Of a DNA stretch of 64,000 nt, positions 41,867 to 49,691 are shown piece by piece. The stretch lies in the NCBI RefSeq assembly GCF_007679345.1, contig NZ_VEGH01000016.1, positions 1 to 64,000 on the forward strand, in the 5' to 3' direction. The stretch is from Cellulosimicrobium cellulans. GTDB taxonomy: Bacteria > Actinomycetota > Actinomycetes > Actinomycetales > Cellulomonadaceae. The notes beneath the pieces were generated by a model, which was given only the letters and a program-made list of their open reading frames with translations, made no database searches and was not told the origin of the DNA. A program made the translations under genes and the position numbers. The number at the start of each line of letters is the position of its first letter. Position 1 is the first letter of the stretch.

Positions 41867-42481
41867 TCAGCCCAGGTGGACGCCTCGGACGAACACCCCG
41901 GGAAACGAGACACCGTGAGTTGCGGGCGCTGCCGGTTCGAGCATGGTCCCGTCCGCCGGGGGTTCGGGCTCACCACCGCAGAACTCGGAACCGAGCGTCA
42001 GCCACAGGCGCCGCCCCGCGGTCAAGGGCAAGGGCTCACTGACAACGATGCGGGCAGTCTTCAGATCGGTACCTGCCTCCGTCACCTGGAGGAACAGCGT
42101 CGTCACGGTGTCCCAGCGGTCATCGACCGGTAGCACGAGCTCGCTCGGATCAGACGGCGCGGCTAAGAACGCGTGACGGAACACCGCGACCGCGAACGCG
42201 TGGCGGACGCCATCTATGAACGGCGTTGGCTCGAACTTCCACGGGGCACGATCGTGGTCTTGCGGAAGCACCGGGTTCGACGACCGTCGGTTCTCGCTGG
42301 TCTGCGCCCACCGCCACGCCACGTCGCCGTGCAACGACAACTTCCACATGCTCCCGGTCTCGGCGCCGGCCATGTAGATCGAATCTTGCCTCGTCCACAC
42401 GCGCCATCCGGGGCACGACAGGCCCGCGTTCGGTCCGTCCGTGATCTCGAACCTGAACCGCACCCGGTTCTTCTTGCTCAC
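41867..42481 (-). CDS. Unrecognised 204-aa protein, partner of the AlbA_2 gene
   Basis: The product begins MSKKNRVRFRFEITDGPNAG and is soluble, with regular beta-type segments (SIYMAGAETGSMWKLSLHGDVAWRW and DTVTTLFLQVTEAGTDLK). It lies 39 bp after the AlbA_2 gene on the same strand with a GGAGGGG site before its GTG, so the two are probably co-transcribed. I recognise no domain. Confidence 0.6.
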   Translation of the reverse strand: MSKKNRVRFRFEITDGPNAGLSCPGWRVWTRQDSIYMAGAETGSMWKLSLHGDVAWRWAQTSENRRSSNPVLPQDHDRAPWKFEPTPFIDGVRHAFAVAVFRHAFLAAPSDPSELVLPVDDRWDTVTTLFLQVTEAGTDLKTARIVVSEPLPLTAGRRLWLTLGSEFCGGEPEPPADGTMLEPAAPATHGVSFPGVFVRGVHLG

Positions 42482-42520
42482 GACATCCCCTCCAGGTCCG
42501 ATGCGCCAGCAGCGGCCGCG

Positions 42521-43819
42521 TCAATGCTCGAGGGCCTGGGCCTGCCACTCGTCGAGGACGTGCACGGGCAGTCGTAGCCCCCAACGTCCGAGGATGTCCT
42601 CGGTCAACGAGACGGCCACGGCGCGCGGAGCCGCCAGGAGGTCGACGGTCGTGACCTCGGCGGTGGCCTCCATCTCGTTCGCATGCTGGAGGTGGACGTC
42701 GAGCAGCTCGCGCTGCCACGTCCCTGTGATCAGCTCCCGCCCCGCGACGTTGACGAGGCCGAAGCGGATCGACACGCCGTCACATGCGAGGTCGGTCGCG
42801 AGCCGCGCCGCCAGCTCGCACACCTCGACTGCGTAGAACAGCACGTCCCAGATCGCGACGCTGCCGGTGGCCTCGGCCGTGGCCGGCCGGAGCTCCGCCG
42901 AGCTGACGTACTCGGTCGCAAGCGCTCGTCGTTGAAGGAACTGACCGCTCGAGCACAGCCACCACGCTTCGGCGCGGCGGACTGGCCGTGCCATCGCATC
43001 CTGGCCGATCCGGTCGCCAAACCGCTTCAGCACGCCTGCACGGAAGAACATCGGGACCGGCCACCCCCGCAACCGCACGGTCGCGCGCTCGACGACGTCG
43101 TCGAGGCGATCCGCGGGGATCCGCGAGGGGTCGAAAGGAAGAGGACGAATGGCCACGTCGAACATCGCTCTGTCCGCGAAGTCCGTGTCCCACGCCGAGG
43201 GCTCGGACCACGCTCGAGCGCGTTCAGCGTCGAACAGCTCGTCGTCGGTCGGAGCGGTGCTCGCGCTCAGCGCGAGCATCCCGGCCTGGCCGGCGCGCCG
43301 GATGAAGTCGCGCACTCCCTTGGTTGTCGCCAGATCCACGAGGTCCCGCATGTCGGCCGACGTCGGCACGTGCACCGACCTGGGCATGCCGCGAGGGCGC
43401 ACATACGTCGCGCCGGCGGTCGTCTCGTGGGGGTAGTCCCGCTTGCAGATGTACGGCACGACGTCGAACTCGGTGACCTCGAGCGCCACGACGCGTGCCC
43501 CGTTGCTCAGGGTCAGTGGAACGGTCGTGAAGAGCAGGGCGGGATCGCTCAAGCGGGAGAGCTGGGTGCTGACCTCGTCGTGGTCAGACCACGACGCGAG
43601 CTCCTCGTCTGTTAGGCCGGGCTGCATCTGCGCGATCGCCGACTCGTCGATGCCGATGCAGATGAGTCCGCCGTCCCGCAGATTCCCCATCGCCATGGCC
43701 GCCCGGGCGACCTTCGCGCAGAACCCCCGGTCTCGGAGACTGCCGGGTCCCTTAACCTCGAACGCCCTCAGCTCGTGACCGAGCGCGAGGAAACTCTCCA
43801 TCTCTGCTGGCGTGATCAC
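42521..43819 (-). CDS. AlbA_2 (Schlafen-like) domain protein
   Basis: The 432-residue product opens with an AlbA_2-type domain: HELRAFEVKGPGSLRD (Glu21 and Lys23 in the E-x-K position), FCAKVARAAMAMGNLRDGGLICIGIDE, and later YVRPRGMPRSV. AlbA_2/Schlafen-AlbA domains in prokaryotes are putative nucleic-acid-binding or nuclease domains, common in defence islands. The C-terminal 250 residues are unrecognised and lack an obvious helicase or HTH. Leaderless GTG 43819 follows TAGCCT by 6 nt. Confidence 0.72.
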   Translation of the reverse strand: MITPAEMESFLALGHELRAFEVKGPGSLRDRGFCAKVARAAMAMGNLRDGGLICIGIDESAIAQMQPGLTDEELASWSDHDEVSTQLSRLSDPALLFTTVPLTLSNGARVVALEVTEFDVVPYICKRDYPHETTAGATYVRPRGMPRSVHVPTSADMRDLVDLATTKGVRDFIRRAGQAGMLALSASTAPTDDELFDAERARAWSEPSAWDTDFADRAMFDVAIRPLPFDPSRIPADRLDDVVERATVRLRGWPVPMFFRAGVLKRFGDRIGQDAMARPVRRAEAWWLCSSGQFLQRRALATEYVSSAELRPATAEATGSVAIWDVLFYAVEVCELAARLATDLACDGVSIRFGLVNVAGRELITGTWQRELLDVHLQHANEMEATAEVTTVDLLAAPRAVAVSLTEDILGRWGLRLPVHVLDEWQAQALEH

Positions 43820-43825
43820 AGGGAG

Positions 43826-43831
43826 AGGCTA
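43826..43831 (-). promoter_or_regulatory. -10 box TAGCCT of the AlbA_2 gene (leaderless)
   Basis: On the minus strand TAGCCT is followed by 6 nt and GTG 43819. It is the same design as for chromosomal genes. Confidence 0.45.
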
Positions 43832-43839
43832 CGAGTGCT

Positions 43840-44123
43840 CGAGGCGGGCGCGTGGCCGTTCGACACGCTCGTCTCGGCCGCCGTCTTGCCGCCACGACTA
43901 CGCCCACGGGCGCCGTCACCAGCAGCTCGGGCTCCTCGAGGTCAAGGTCATCGTCGGCACAATGATGAACGGCATCGCGACCATCGCCGCCCGGTGGATC
44001 TGCGAGAGCGTCGGAGCCGTCGACGACAACTCGCGAGCGCGGTGGGCCGAGCTCGTCGACTACTTCCTCTCGGGCCAGTGGTCCGAGATCGACCGCGATG
44101 ACGCGGGATCGACGCGCTCCTGA
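43840..44123 (+). pseudogene. Possible frameshifted gene remnant
   Basis: One frame reads LEAGAWPFDTLVSAAVLPP and the next continues DYAHGRRHQQLGLLEVKVIV, then GTMMNGIATIAARWICESVG and WAELVDYFLSGQWSEIDRDD, ending at TGA 44121-44123. Both look like ordinary protein and switch frame near 43890, as if one frameshift broke a small gene. Alternatively the downstream part alone is a small gene. The region 43820-44199 holds nothing else I can support. Confidence 0.3.
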
Positions 44124-44199
44124 CGGGCACCGCGCACCGACCGGACCCCAGCGTCCAGCAAGAAGCTCCTGGTCTCATGCCCGGACGCACACTTCAGTC

Positions 44200-44679
44200 A
44201 TGAGCGACGAGCAGCTCGGCTGGACCGACGAAGACGACGCGCGCTTCGCGTTCGAAGCGTTGCCCGATTGGCACCCCGCGGTGTTCGTGGACGTGTTCCG
44301 CGCGACACTGGGGCTCGAGGACAGGGAAGGGCGCACAGCGTTCCTGACCCAGGCGCTGGTCACTCCGGAGTCGGTGCCGCAGTGGGGGACCTTCGCGCGA
44401 GCAACTGCGCTGTTCGGCTCCGGGCTGAGGATGAGTCTGACCGCGCTCTACGCGCTCGACGCACCGGACGTCGCGTACGTGCGCCTGGTCGAGACGGCCG
44501 CGCACCAAAGCCCGAGCGTCGTCGACGTGCCCGCGACCGCTCACGTCACCCTCGTGTGGCGTCGCGACATCGCGATCGTGCCCCGGACGGGCTGGCGGGT
44601 CCACCACGTCGGCGAACCGATCGCTCCGAACTTCGTGCCCCGCTCCGCGCCCGGCGTCGATCCACATTCGCTCCGCTGA
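44200..44679 (+). CDS. Unrecognised 159-aa protein
   Basis: From ATG 44200 the product begins MSDEQLGWTDEDDARFAFEA and continues LPDWHPAVFVDVFRATLGLE, GTFARATALFGSGLRMSLTA and VTLVWRRDIAIVPRTGWRVH. The pattern of a helix pair followed by long beta strands is reminiscent of an NTF2/SnoaL-like fold, but I cannot assign it. No ribosome-binding site or -10 box stands out. The following 44680-44920 has no gene; one plus-strand stretch (RWVFHHPHGRDLVDQWDLPQ) looks protein-like and may be another remnant. Confidence 0.55.
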   Translation: MSDEQLGWTDEDDARFAFEALPDWHPAVFVDVFRATLGLEDREGRTAFLTQALVTPESVPQWGTFARATALFGSGLRMSLTALYALDAPDVAYVRLVETAAHQSPSVVDVPATAHVTLVWRRDIAIVPRTGWRVHHVGEPIAPNFVPRSAPGVDPHSLR

Positions 44680-44920
44680 GCGGCGATCGCGACACTGGCG
44701 CGCCGGCACGACCCGGGTGAGAGCCACGATTCCGCGTCCATAGGGGTGCGCGCACCTGATCAACCAGACCGCGGTGGATGGGCCCGGCGGTGGGTCTTCC
44801 ACCATCCGCACGGCCGCGACCTCGTCGACCAGTGGGACCTGCCGCAGCCCCGGGAGCATCACTTCGACGTGACCGACATGGACCCGCTTCAACGAACGGC
44901 GGCAGCGGACGTCGAACACG

Positions 44921-45850
44921 TCAGGCCGGCCCGTCGGAGCCGGCGTCGAGGAGCGGCCAGCGCAGACGGTCGAGCTTCGCGAGCCGCTCGCCGATCCGGG
45001 AGCCGGCGCGTTGGTCTTTGGGCAGCAGCGCCAGGTAGCGACGCAGCACCGCGCGCTCCTCGTCGTGGCGACGAAGCTTGCGCAGGATGATCGCGGCATG
45101 CTCGGTGTAGGCCGGTGGGGGAGTCAGTCTGTCGTGGGCGTGCTGCGCTTCCGCCCCGGTGATCGCGACGTAACAGAGCTCGAGCGCCTCCTCGAGGCGG
45201 CCTTCGCGTTTGAGCTGCTTGATCGGCTCGACCAGCTCCAGATAGTGGATGTTCTCGACCGTTCCGGCGCGGAACGCGTCCGCGCGCGCCCCGCCGTTCG
45301 CGAGAGCGTCGGACACCATCTCGCGGCGCTCGAGGTGGCCGTCGACCCGAGTCTCGGTGCGGGTGATTGGCGGCCACTTGTCGGCACTGAACTGCCAGCG
45401 CGGGGTGCTGTCCTCGAGCCACACCCACGCGGCGGCGCGAGCACGGCCGTCCTGTTCCTTCGCAAACAGCTGCACGCGCACGGATAGCGAGGCGTCTGTC
45501 GGCGGGTCGAGCCGGACAGCGACAGGGTGGGGCAGATAGCCGATCGGCTCACCGTCGACCAGCACGGCGACCGCGGCGGGGTCGGCCGGGTTTGCCGGCT
45601 CGCGTTGCGCGATGCCGTCCATCTCGACGTGCGCGGGCAGTTCCAGGCCGCGACGCGCGAGGAACGCGTCAACGGCATCGCGCGTGAACGTCGTGGTGCC
45701 GCTCAGCGGGTGGAGCGGACCGATGGTTCCCGCCGTCCGCGTCACGTGCACCCGCGGCGTGGGCTGCTGTGAGTCGTCGTCGGACGGTGCCGAAGTGGGA
45801 GGCGTCGGTGCCGATGTCAGTGCGGCCTTGATCCGAGCGAGGATGCCCAT
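44921..45850 (-). CDS. HIRAN-like domain protein
   Basis: The 309-residue product from ATG 45850 starts MGILARIKAALTSAPTP and has a disordered linker. A HIRAN-like core follows: QREPANPADPAAVAVLVDGEPIGYLPHPVA, the pattern that contacts DNA 3' ends in HLTF-type proteins. The C-terminal part (LVEPIKQLKREGRLEEALELCYVAI then HAAIILRKLRRHDEERAVLRRYL) looks like a TPR-type helical repeat. It lies 13 bp after the 5'-nucleotidase gene on the same strand, implying joint function. HIRAN plus nucleotidase suggests damaged-DNA or nucleotide handling; this is an inference. Confidence 0.65.
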   Translation of the reverse strand: MGILARIKAALTSAPTPPTSAPSDDDSQQPTPRVHVTRTAGTIGPLHPLSGTTTFTRDAVDAFLARRGLELPAHVEMDGIAQREPANPADPAAVAVLVDGEPIGYLPHPVAVRLDPPTDASLSVRVQLFAKEQDGRARAAAWVWLEDSTPRWQFSADKWPPITRTETRVDGHLERREMVSDALANGGARADAFRAGTVENIHYLELVEPIKQLKREGRLEEALELCYVAITGAEAQHAHDRLTPPPAYTEHAAIILRKLRRHDEERAVLRRYLALLPKDQRAGSRIGERLAKLDRLRWPLLDAGSDGPA

Positions 45851-45863
45851 CGTCGTGTGCCGT

Positions 45864-46886
45864 TCAGTCGTCCGTGTCAGTCTCGAGAGAGCCGGCATCG
45901 GGCGGTGTGGCAAGCGACCCGGTCGCCGGGCCCTGAAAGTCCGCGCGGTCGGCGTCCGCGCTCGGAGCCGCCGCGAACGGAACCAGGACGCTCGCCACCG
46001 TCGCTTGGGCGTGCTCGAGATGGTTCGGCTGATCGTCGAAGTAGATGTGCGGGCGCAGCACCGACAGGACGTGAGCTTTGCGGACCCCGCCGAGGAAGAA
46101 CGCGTCGTTCACCTGCACGTTCCAGTGCCTCAGTGTCCGCACCGCGCGTTCGTGAGCGGGGGCCTGTCGCGCGGTCACCAGCGCGAGCCGCACCCTGGGT
46201 CGGTAGTCGGTGAAGTCCTTGCTGTGCTGGCGTTCGGCCTCCTGGATCCGGCCGAGCGCGACGAGGAACTGCTTCATCGGCCCGTCGCCGAGCGGCTTGC
46301 CGGCGTTCTCGCTCTCGTACGCGAGGTACTCCTCGAACGTGGAGTTGTTGTAGACCTCTTCGGCTTCGTTGTCCGCAAGGACCCGGTCGAAGTCCAGCGC
46401 GACGAGCAGCGAGTCAGGGTCGTCGGCGTCCGGTTCGATCGCGGTGCGACCGAGCACCTGGCCCGCCGGGTAGCCGGCGGCCGAGGCCGCCACGGCGTCG
46501 GCGGCGTTCCCCGACAGGAACAGGCAGATGTTCAACGCGTCGATGTACTGGTACGGCGCCTTGCCCTCGGTGAACACTGCCCGGGTGATGTCGAGCTCGT
46601 AGTGCGCGATCGACTTCATGATCCGCAGACCCGTGGTCGCGTCGTCCTTCGCGAGCACGATCACCTCGACCAACGCGTCACCGGGCCGCAGGTCGTTCAA
46701 ACCGAGCAGACGCTTGACGAATGGGAATGCGACACCCGGGGGCAGAGGGTCGTCGATGTGCTCGTCCTGGTAGGCCCGGTACTCGTCAAGGCCCTTGCGG
46801 AACGCGTCGTGCGAGTCGCGCACGTCGAACAGCGCGCTCGGGGTGATCCCGACGACGAGCTTGCCGAAGAGGTTGTATTCCGCCAC
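45864..46886 (-). CDS. Cytosolic-type 5'-nucleotidase
   Basis: The 340-residue product matches the 5'-nucleotidase family related to vertebrate NT5C1 (PF06189 type): LVVGITPSALFDVRDSHDAF, DITRAVFTEGKAPYQYIDAL, NICLFLSGNAADAVAASAAG, VALDFDRVLADNEAEEVY and later HIYFDDQPNHLEHA. These enzymes release nucleosides from NMP or dNMP. The core nucleophile region VALDFDRVL keeps the D-x-D. An island location beside a HIRAN-like gene is unusual for housekeeping metabolism. GTG 46886 is leaderless after TAGCCT. Confidence 0.8.
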   Translation of the reverse strand: MAEYNLFGKLVVGITPSALFDVRDSHDAFRKGLDEYRAYQDEHIDDPLPPGVAFPFVKRLLGLNDLRPGDALVEVIVLAKDDATTGLRIMKSIAHYELDITRAVFTEGKAPYQYIDALNICLFLSGNAADAVAASAAGYPAGQVLGRTAIEPDADDPDSLLVALDFDRVLADNEAEEVYNNSTFEEYLAYESENAGKPLGDGPMKQFLVALGRIQEAERQHSKDFTDYRPRVRLALVTARQAPAHERAVRTLRHWNVQVNDAFFLGGVRKAHVLSVLRPHIYFDDQPNHLEHAQATVASVLVPFAAAPSADADRADFQGPATGSLATPPDAGSLETDTDD

Positions 46887-46892
46887 GTTCGC

Positions 46893-46898
46893 AGGCTA
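46893..46898 (-). promoter_or_regulatory. -10 box TAGCCT of the 5'-nucleotidase gene (leaderless)
   Basis: On the minus strand TAGCCT is followed by 6 nt and GTG 46886. Confidence 0.45.
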
Positions 46899-47081
46899 GA
46901 AGTTCCCGGTCGTCCACGGGCCTGGAACCGCGCGAGGGGCGGCACGTTCCCACGAACGGCTCACGACGAGCGTCACGCGCGGCGCGATCAACCACCGCGT
47001 CGTGGGGGGCGTGAGGTCTGCTCGCGGCGCACGCCGCCCCGAGCGCATGGGCCTCGACGCGGTCCGCGATGTGGGTAGGGC

Positions 47082-47279
47082 TCAGCGGAGGCGGCGGACT
47101 CGCACGGCCTTGCGCATGCCCTGCACAAGCATCTTCCCGCTCTCGATCGTGACCTCCGGGCGGGAGGAGTACCGGTACGAGTACCAGTACTCCTCCTGCT
47201 GCCACTCCGACCCGTCCGTGAGCGTGACGACCGTGTCGCCGTCCCACCCGGTCCACTCGCCGTCCACGTACCGCTTCAC
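47082..47279 (-). CDS. Small unrecognised protein (65 aa)
   Basis: The product begins MKRYVDGEWTGWDGDTVVTL and is rich in aromatic residues, especially around EEYWYSYRYSSRPEV. It may be a small beta-barrel (SH3-like) domain. Its GTG overlaps the stop of the upstream membrane-protein gene by 4 bp, so the two are translationally coupled and probably act together. The family is unknown. Confidence 0.6.
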   Translation of the reverse strand: MKRYVDGEWTGWDGDTVVTLTDGSEWQQEEYWYSYRYSSRPEVTIESGKMLVQGMRKAVRVRRLR

Positions 47280-48241
47280 GACTTCGCTCCCTCGTGTCCG
47301 ATGGCAGCGGTGGCCGCTGACAGCGCGCAGTTCTCAGCCGCGTTACGACCGCCGAGAGCCTTGTAGGTGACGGTCCCGACGCCCGAGGCGATCGTGACGA
47401 TCTCGCCGACCTGGGACACGACTCCGACCATCGCCGGGTGCGCGACGTAGGCCCACATCAGCAGTGCGAACGCCAGAACGGCCATGTAGGCCCCGATGGC
47501 GTACCGATCCCGTTCGGTCAGCACCGCATTTTCCGGGACTGCGTCCGCGACGGACTGCTCGACAGCCGTGGCGAGCGTCGTCTCGTCAACGGTCAGATCG
47601 AGATCGGTCAGCGCCGCCCCGAGCTTCTCGGCGACCACCGCCGAGGAGCCCAACCGCGCGAACGCGTCCTGGATCGTGAGCGTCGACAGAGCCTCGCGGT
47701 ACACCTCGCTCGGGTCGAACGGGGCGATCGCCGTCGTGATCCACGGCGCAGGGTCGAGCCCGGCGATCATCGACCGGTAGGTGGCGGACACGTCCTGTAT
47801 CGGTTGCAGCGCCTTCGCGGTCGACTCCGCCGCGAGGTTGCGTCCCATGACGTCATCCAACGTCTGCTTCCAGCCGCTGGTCAGCGTGCCCATACCGATC
47901 GTGTCCAGCTGCAGCGCACGGAACGCGTCCGCACCTGACGCGATCTTCACCACCGAGTCGATCTGCTCCTGCCAACGCGGCCCGAGACTCGACAGCGCAC
48001 CGATCGTGGCGAACCGGTCGCGCGGCATCGCGGCCGCGACGACGTCGCGCACCGCACCACCGGAGAACGAATCCACCAGCTGCTCGAGGGCGGGCGGCTT
48101 CATGGCGGCGAGCAGCTGGTCCAGGACCGGCGACGGGACGGTCGGCATCGAGACGATCGACGCGATCTGGTCTCGGACACCGGCCATCGGGTCCGGCAGC
48201 TGCGGGCGCGGCTCCCGGTCATGCAGCTGCCGTCGGCTCAT
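47276..48241 (-). CDS. Protein with C-terminal membrane segments, unknown function
   Basis: The 321-residue product has a long soluble, helical N-terminal part (from MSRRQLHDREPRPQLPDPMA to about residue 235) and a hydrophobic C-terminal part (YAIGAYMAVLAFALLMWAYV, then VGVVSQVGEIVTIASGVGTV). A soluble domain followed by one or two spans is a layout common to membrane-acting effectors, but no known domain is visible. It leads a two-gene unit with the 65-aa protein. Confidence 0.55.
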   Translation of the reverse strand: MSRRQLHDREPRPQLPDPMAGVRDQIASIVSMPTVPSPVLDQLLAAMKPPALEQLVDSFSGGAVRDVVAAAMPRDRFATIGALSSLGPRWQEQIDSVVKIASGADAFRALQLDTIGMGTLTSGWKQTLDDVMGRNLAAESTAKALQPIQDVSATYRSMIAGLDPAPWITTAIAPFDPSEVYREALSTLTIQDAFARLGSSAVVAEKLGAALTDLDLTVDETTLATAVEQSVADAVPENAVLTERDRYAIGAYMAVLAFALLMWAYVAHPAMVGVVSQVGEIVTIASGVGTVTYKALGGRNAAENCALSAATAAIGHEGAKS

Positions 48242-48578
48242 GCGCGGCTGCGGGTGCGGGCTGTCGACCAGTGCCCGGGCGTTTCGTCTTCACCATCCGC
48301 TGCCGGCGCACCGGGACGCTCGTCGTCTTCAGCTTCCCGATCCGTCATGCAGGCGAGTGCAGATCGCCGGTCCTGGCCGCCCGTTGGTGGACCACGGGAC
48401 GAGCCCGACGATCCAAGCCGGTGTCTTGAGCGTTACACCCCGTTGATCCAGCGCCCGCCGTCTGGGCCGAACGACGGGATCAGGGTCAGGCAGGTCCCGG
48501 CCAACAGCCGCCCTTGGCCCGAAGGGCGACCGACGAGCAACATCATGATGCGCATTAATATACGCGTATAGTTATCGC
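48242..48578. other. 337-bp divergent intergenic region
   Basis: It separates the minus-strand membrane-protein pair from the plus-strand XRE-OGG-QueC operon. The last 40 bp are AT-rich and contain the operon's promoter and operator. Before that I see no supported gene; codon-like order is lacking in all frames. Confidence 0.5.
48559..48572 (+). promoter_or_regulatory. Promoter and palindromic operator of the XRE-OGG-QueC operon
   Basis: TATACGCGTATA at 48559-48570 is a perfect 12-bp palindrome. It overlaps the -10 box TATAGT (48567-48572), which lies 6 nt before ATG 48579. Another perfect palindrome, CATCATGATG, is at 48541-48550. A repressor bound here, most simply the XRE protein encoded first, would block a leaderless promoter directly. 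Confidence 0.65.
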
Positions 48579-48836
48579 ATGCCCAGGCCAGCGCTCACCG
48601 AGGAGGAACGCGCGAACGGCCGCGCGCTCGGCTCGGTCCTGAGGGCGTTGCGCGGGTCGGCATCCGCCGCTCAGATCGCCGCCTCAGCGGGCGTATCGCT
48701 CGACACGCTGCGCAAGCTGGAGCAGGGCGCGGTCGCCGCACCCGGCTTCTTCCTCGTCGTCCGCCTCGCGGGCGCGCTCGGCACCACCCCCAACTACCTG
48801 GTCGCTCAGGTCGACCGCCAACGGGAGCAGACGTGA
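48579..48836 (+). CDS. XRE-family HTH regulator (85 aa)
   Basis: A single-domain helix-turn-helix protein: ERANGRALGSVLRALRGSAS, then AAQIAASAGVSLDTLRKLEQ and a final VVRLAGALGTTPNYLVAQVD. The order and length match the Cro/C1 (XRE) fold with no extra effector domain, as in autoregulators of defence operons. It is the first gene of a six-gene unit, and its stop overlaps the OGG gene start by 4 bp. Self-repression through the palindrome at 48559-48570 is an inference from position. Confidence 0.8.
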   Translation: MPRPALTEEERANGRALGSVLRALRGSASAAQIAASAGVSLDTLRKLEQGAVAAPGFFLVVRLAGALGTTPNYLVAQVDRQREQT

Positions 48837-49618
48837 CGCTCACCCTCACCGAGGCCCCGGTGCCGCGCGATGCCGAGCACTACAGTCGCGACGTGCTCCT
48901 GTCCGGAGGCGACTGGTCGCGCACCGTCGCGTGGTACGACCCGACACGTCTGGCGACGCCGGCGTTCTGGGTGGAGCAGGCGCGCCAACGGCCCCGCCCG
49001 CAGACGTACCAGGTCGGTTCCACGCTGCTGGAGGAGGTTGCGTTGTGCCTGCTCGGTGGGCACGCGATTACCGAGCAGATGGCCTACGTATCGTTCGCCC
49101 GGTTGCGGAGCGAAGGGCTGCTCACCGGGGAGCCGCAGCCGGAAGCGACGTTGCACGCGGCTCTTGCGCGTCCGTTCGACCTGCCCGACCGGCCCCGTCC
49201 GGTGCGGTACCGGTTCCCGGCGCTCAAGGCCCAGCGGCTCAGCGCCGTCATCGACATCCTCGGGGCTGCTACGCCCCCACCGGTCAGCGTTCCTCGCGAG
49301 CTGCGCGACTGGCTGACGGGGCTGCCGGGCGTCGGGGCGAAGACGGCGTCCTGGGTGGTGCGGAACCTGACCCGCAGTGACGACATCGCCGTCATCGACA
49401 TCCACATCCGGCGCGCGGGCGTCGTCGCCGGCGTCTTCGACCCGGGCTGGAAGCTCCCGAGGGACTACGCGCGGTTCGAGGAGGCGTTCGTCGCGTGGGC
49501 GCGCGTCGGCGGGGTCCCGACCGCGGACCTGGACGCGTGCATCTGGGCGTCGTTGGCTGCCCTCGGCCGGCACGCACGCGTCGTGTTCGGGGTGAAGGCG
49601 CTGACCGACCTGGACTGA
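48833..49618 (+). CDS. OGG-type HhH-GPD DNA glycosylase/lyase
   Basis: The 261-residue product contains the helix-hairpin-helix and catalytic pair of the OGG1 family: LPGVGAKTASWVVRN with Lys170 and DDIAVIDIHIRRAG with Asp189. The Lys and Asp are 19 residues apart, exactly the spacing of Lys249 and Asp268 in human OGG1, so a bifunctional glycosylase/AP-lyase is expected. The N-terminal half (FWVEQARQRPRPQTYQVG, ITEQMAYVSFARLRSEGLL) is not that of standard Ogg or AGOG. OGG-like proteins are known ancillary genes of type IV CBASS. Here the partners are QueC and a nucleoside deoxyribosyltransferase. It may excise a modified purine. Confidence 0.82.
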   Translation: MTLTLTEAPVPRDAEHYSRDVLLSGGDWSRTVAWYDPTRLATPAFWVEQARQRPRPQTYQVGSTLLEEVALCLLGGHAITEQMAYVSFARLRSEGLLTGEPQPEATLHAALARPFDLPDRPRPVRYRFPALKAQRLSAVIDILGAATPPPVSVPRELRDWLTGLPGVGAKTASWVVRNLTRSDDIAVIDIHIRRAGVVAGVFDPGWKLPRDYARFEEAFVAWARVGGVPTADLDACIWASLAALGRHARVVFGVKALTDLD

Positions 49619-49691
49619 TCGCACGAAACCGCCCACACGGCCGACCGCCCGGCGATATGTTGCCTCCACCAACTTCTCTCAGGGGGCTCTG

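Noticed and set aside
44746..45090. Plus-strand frame with a protein-like stretch around HHPHGRDLVDQWDL
   Set aside because: It runs into and overlaps the end of the HIRAN-like gene on the other strand; only a short segment looks real, so it was noted as a possible remnant and not called as a gene.
49681..49691. An 11-bp match (AGGGGGCTCTG) to the tRNA-Thr 3' end at 40321-40331
   Set aside because: It is too short for an attachment-site repeat, contains the ribosome-binding site of the MGGSGGS gene, and lies inside the operon rather than at an island edge.
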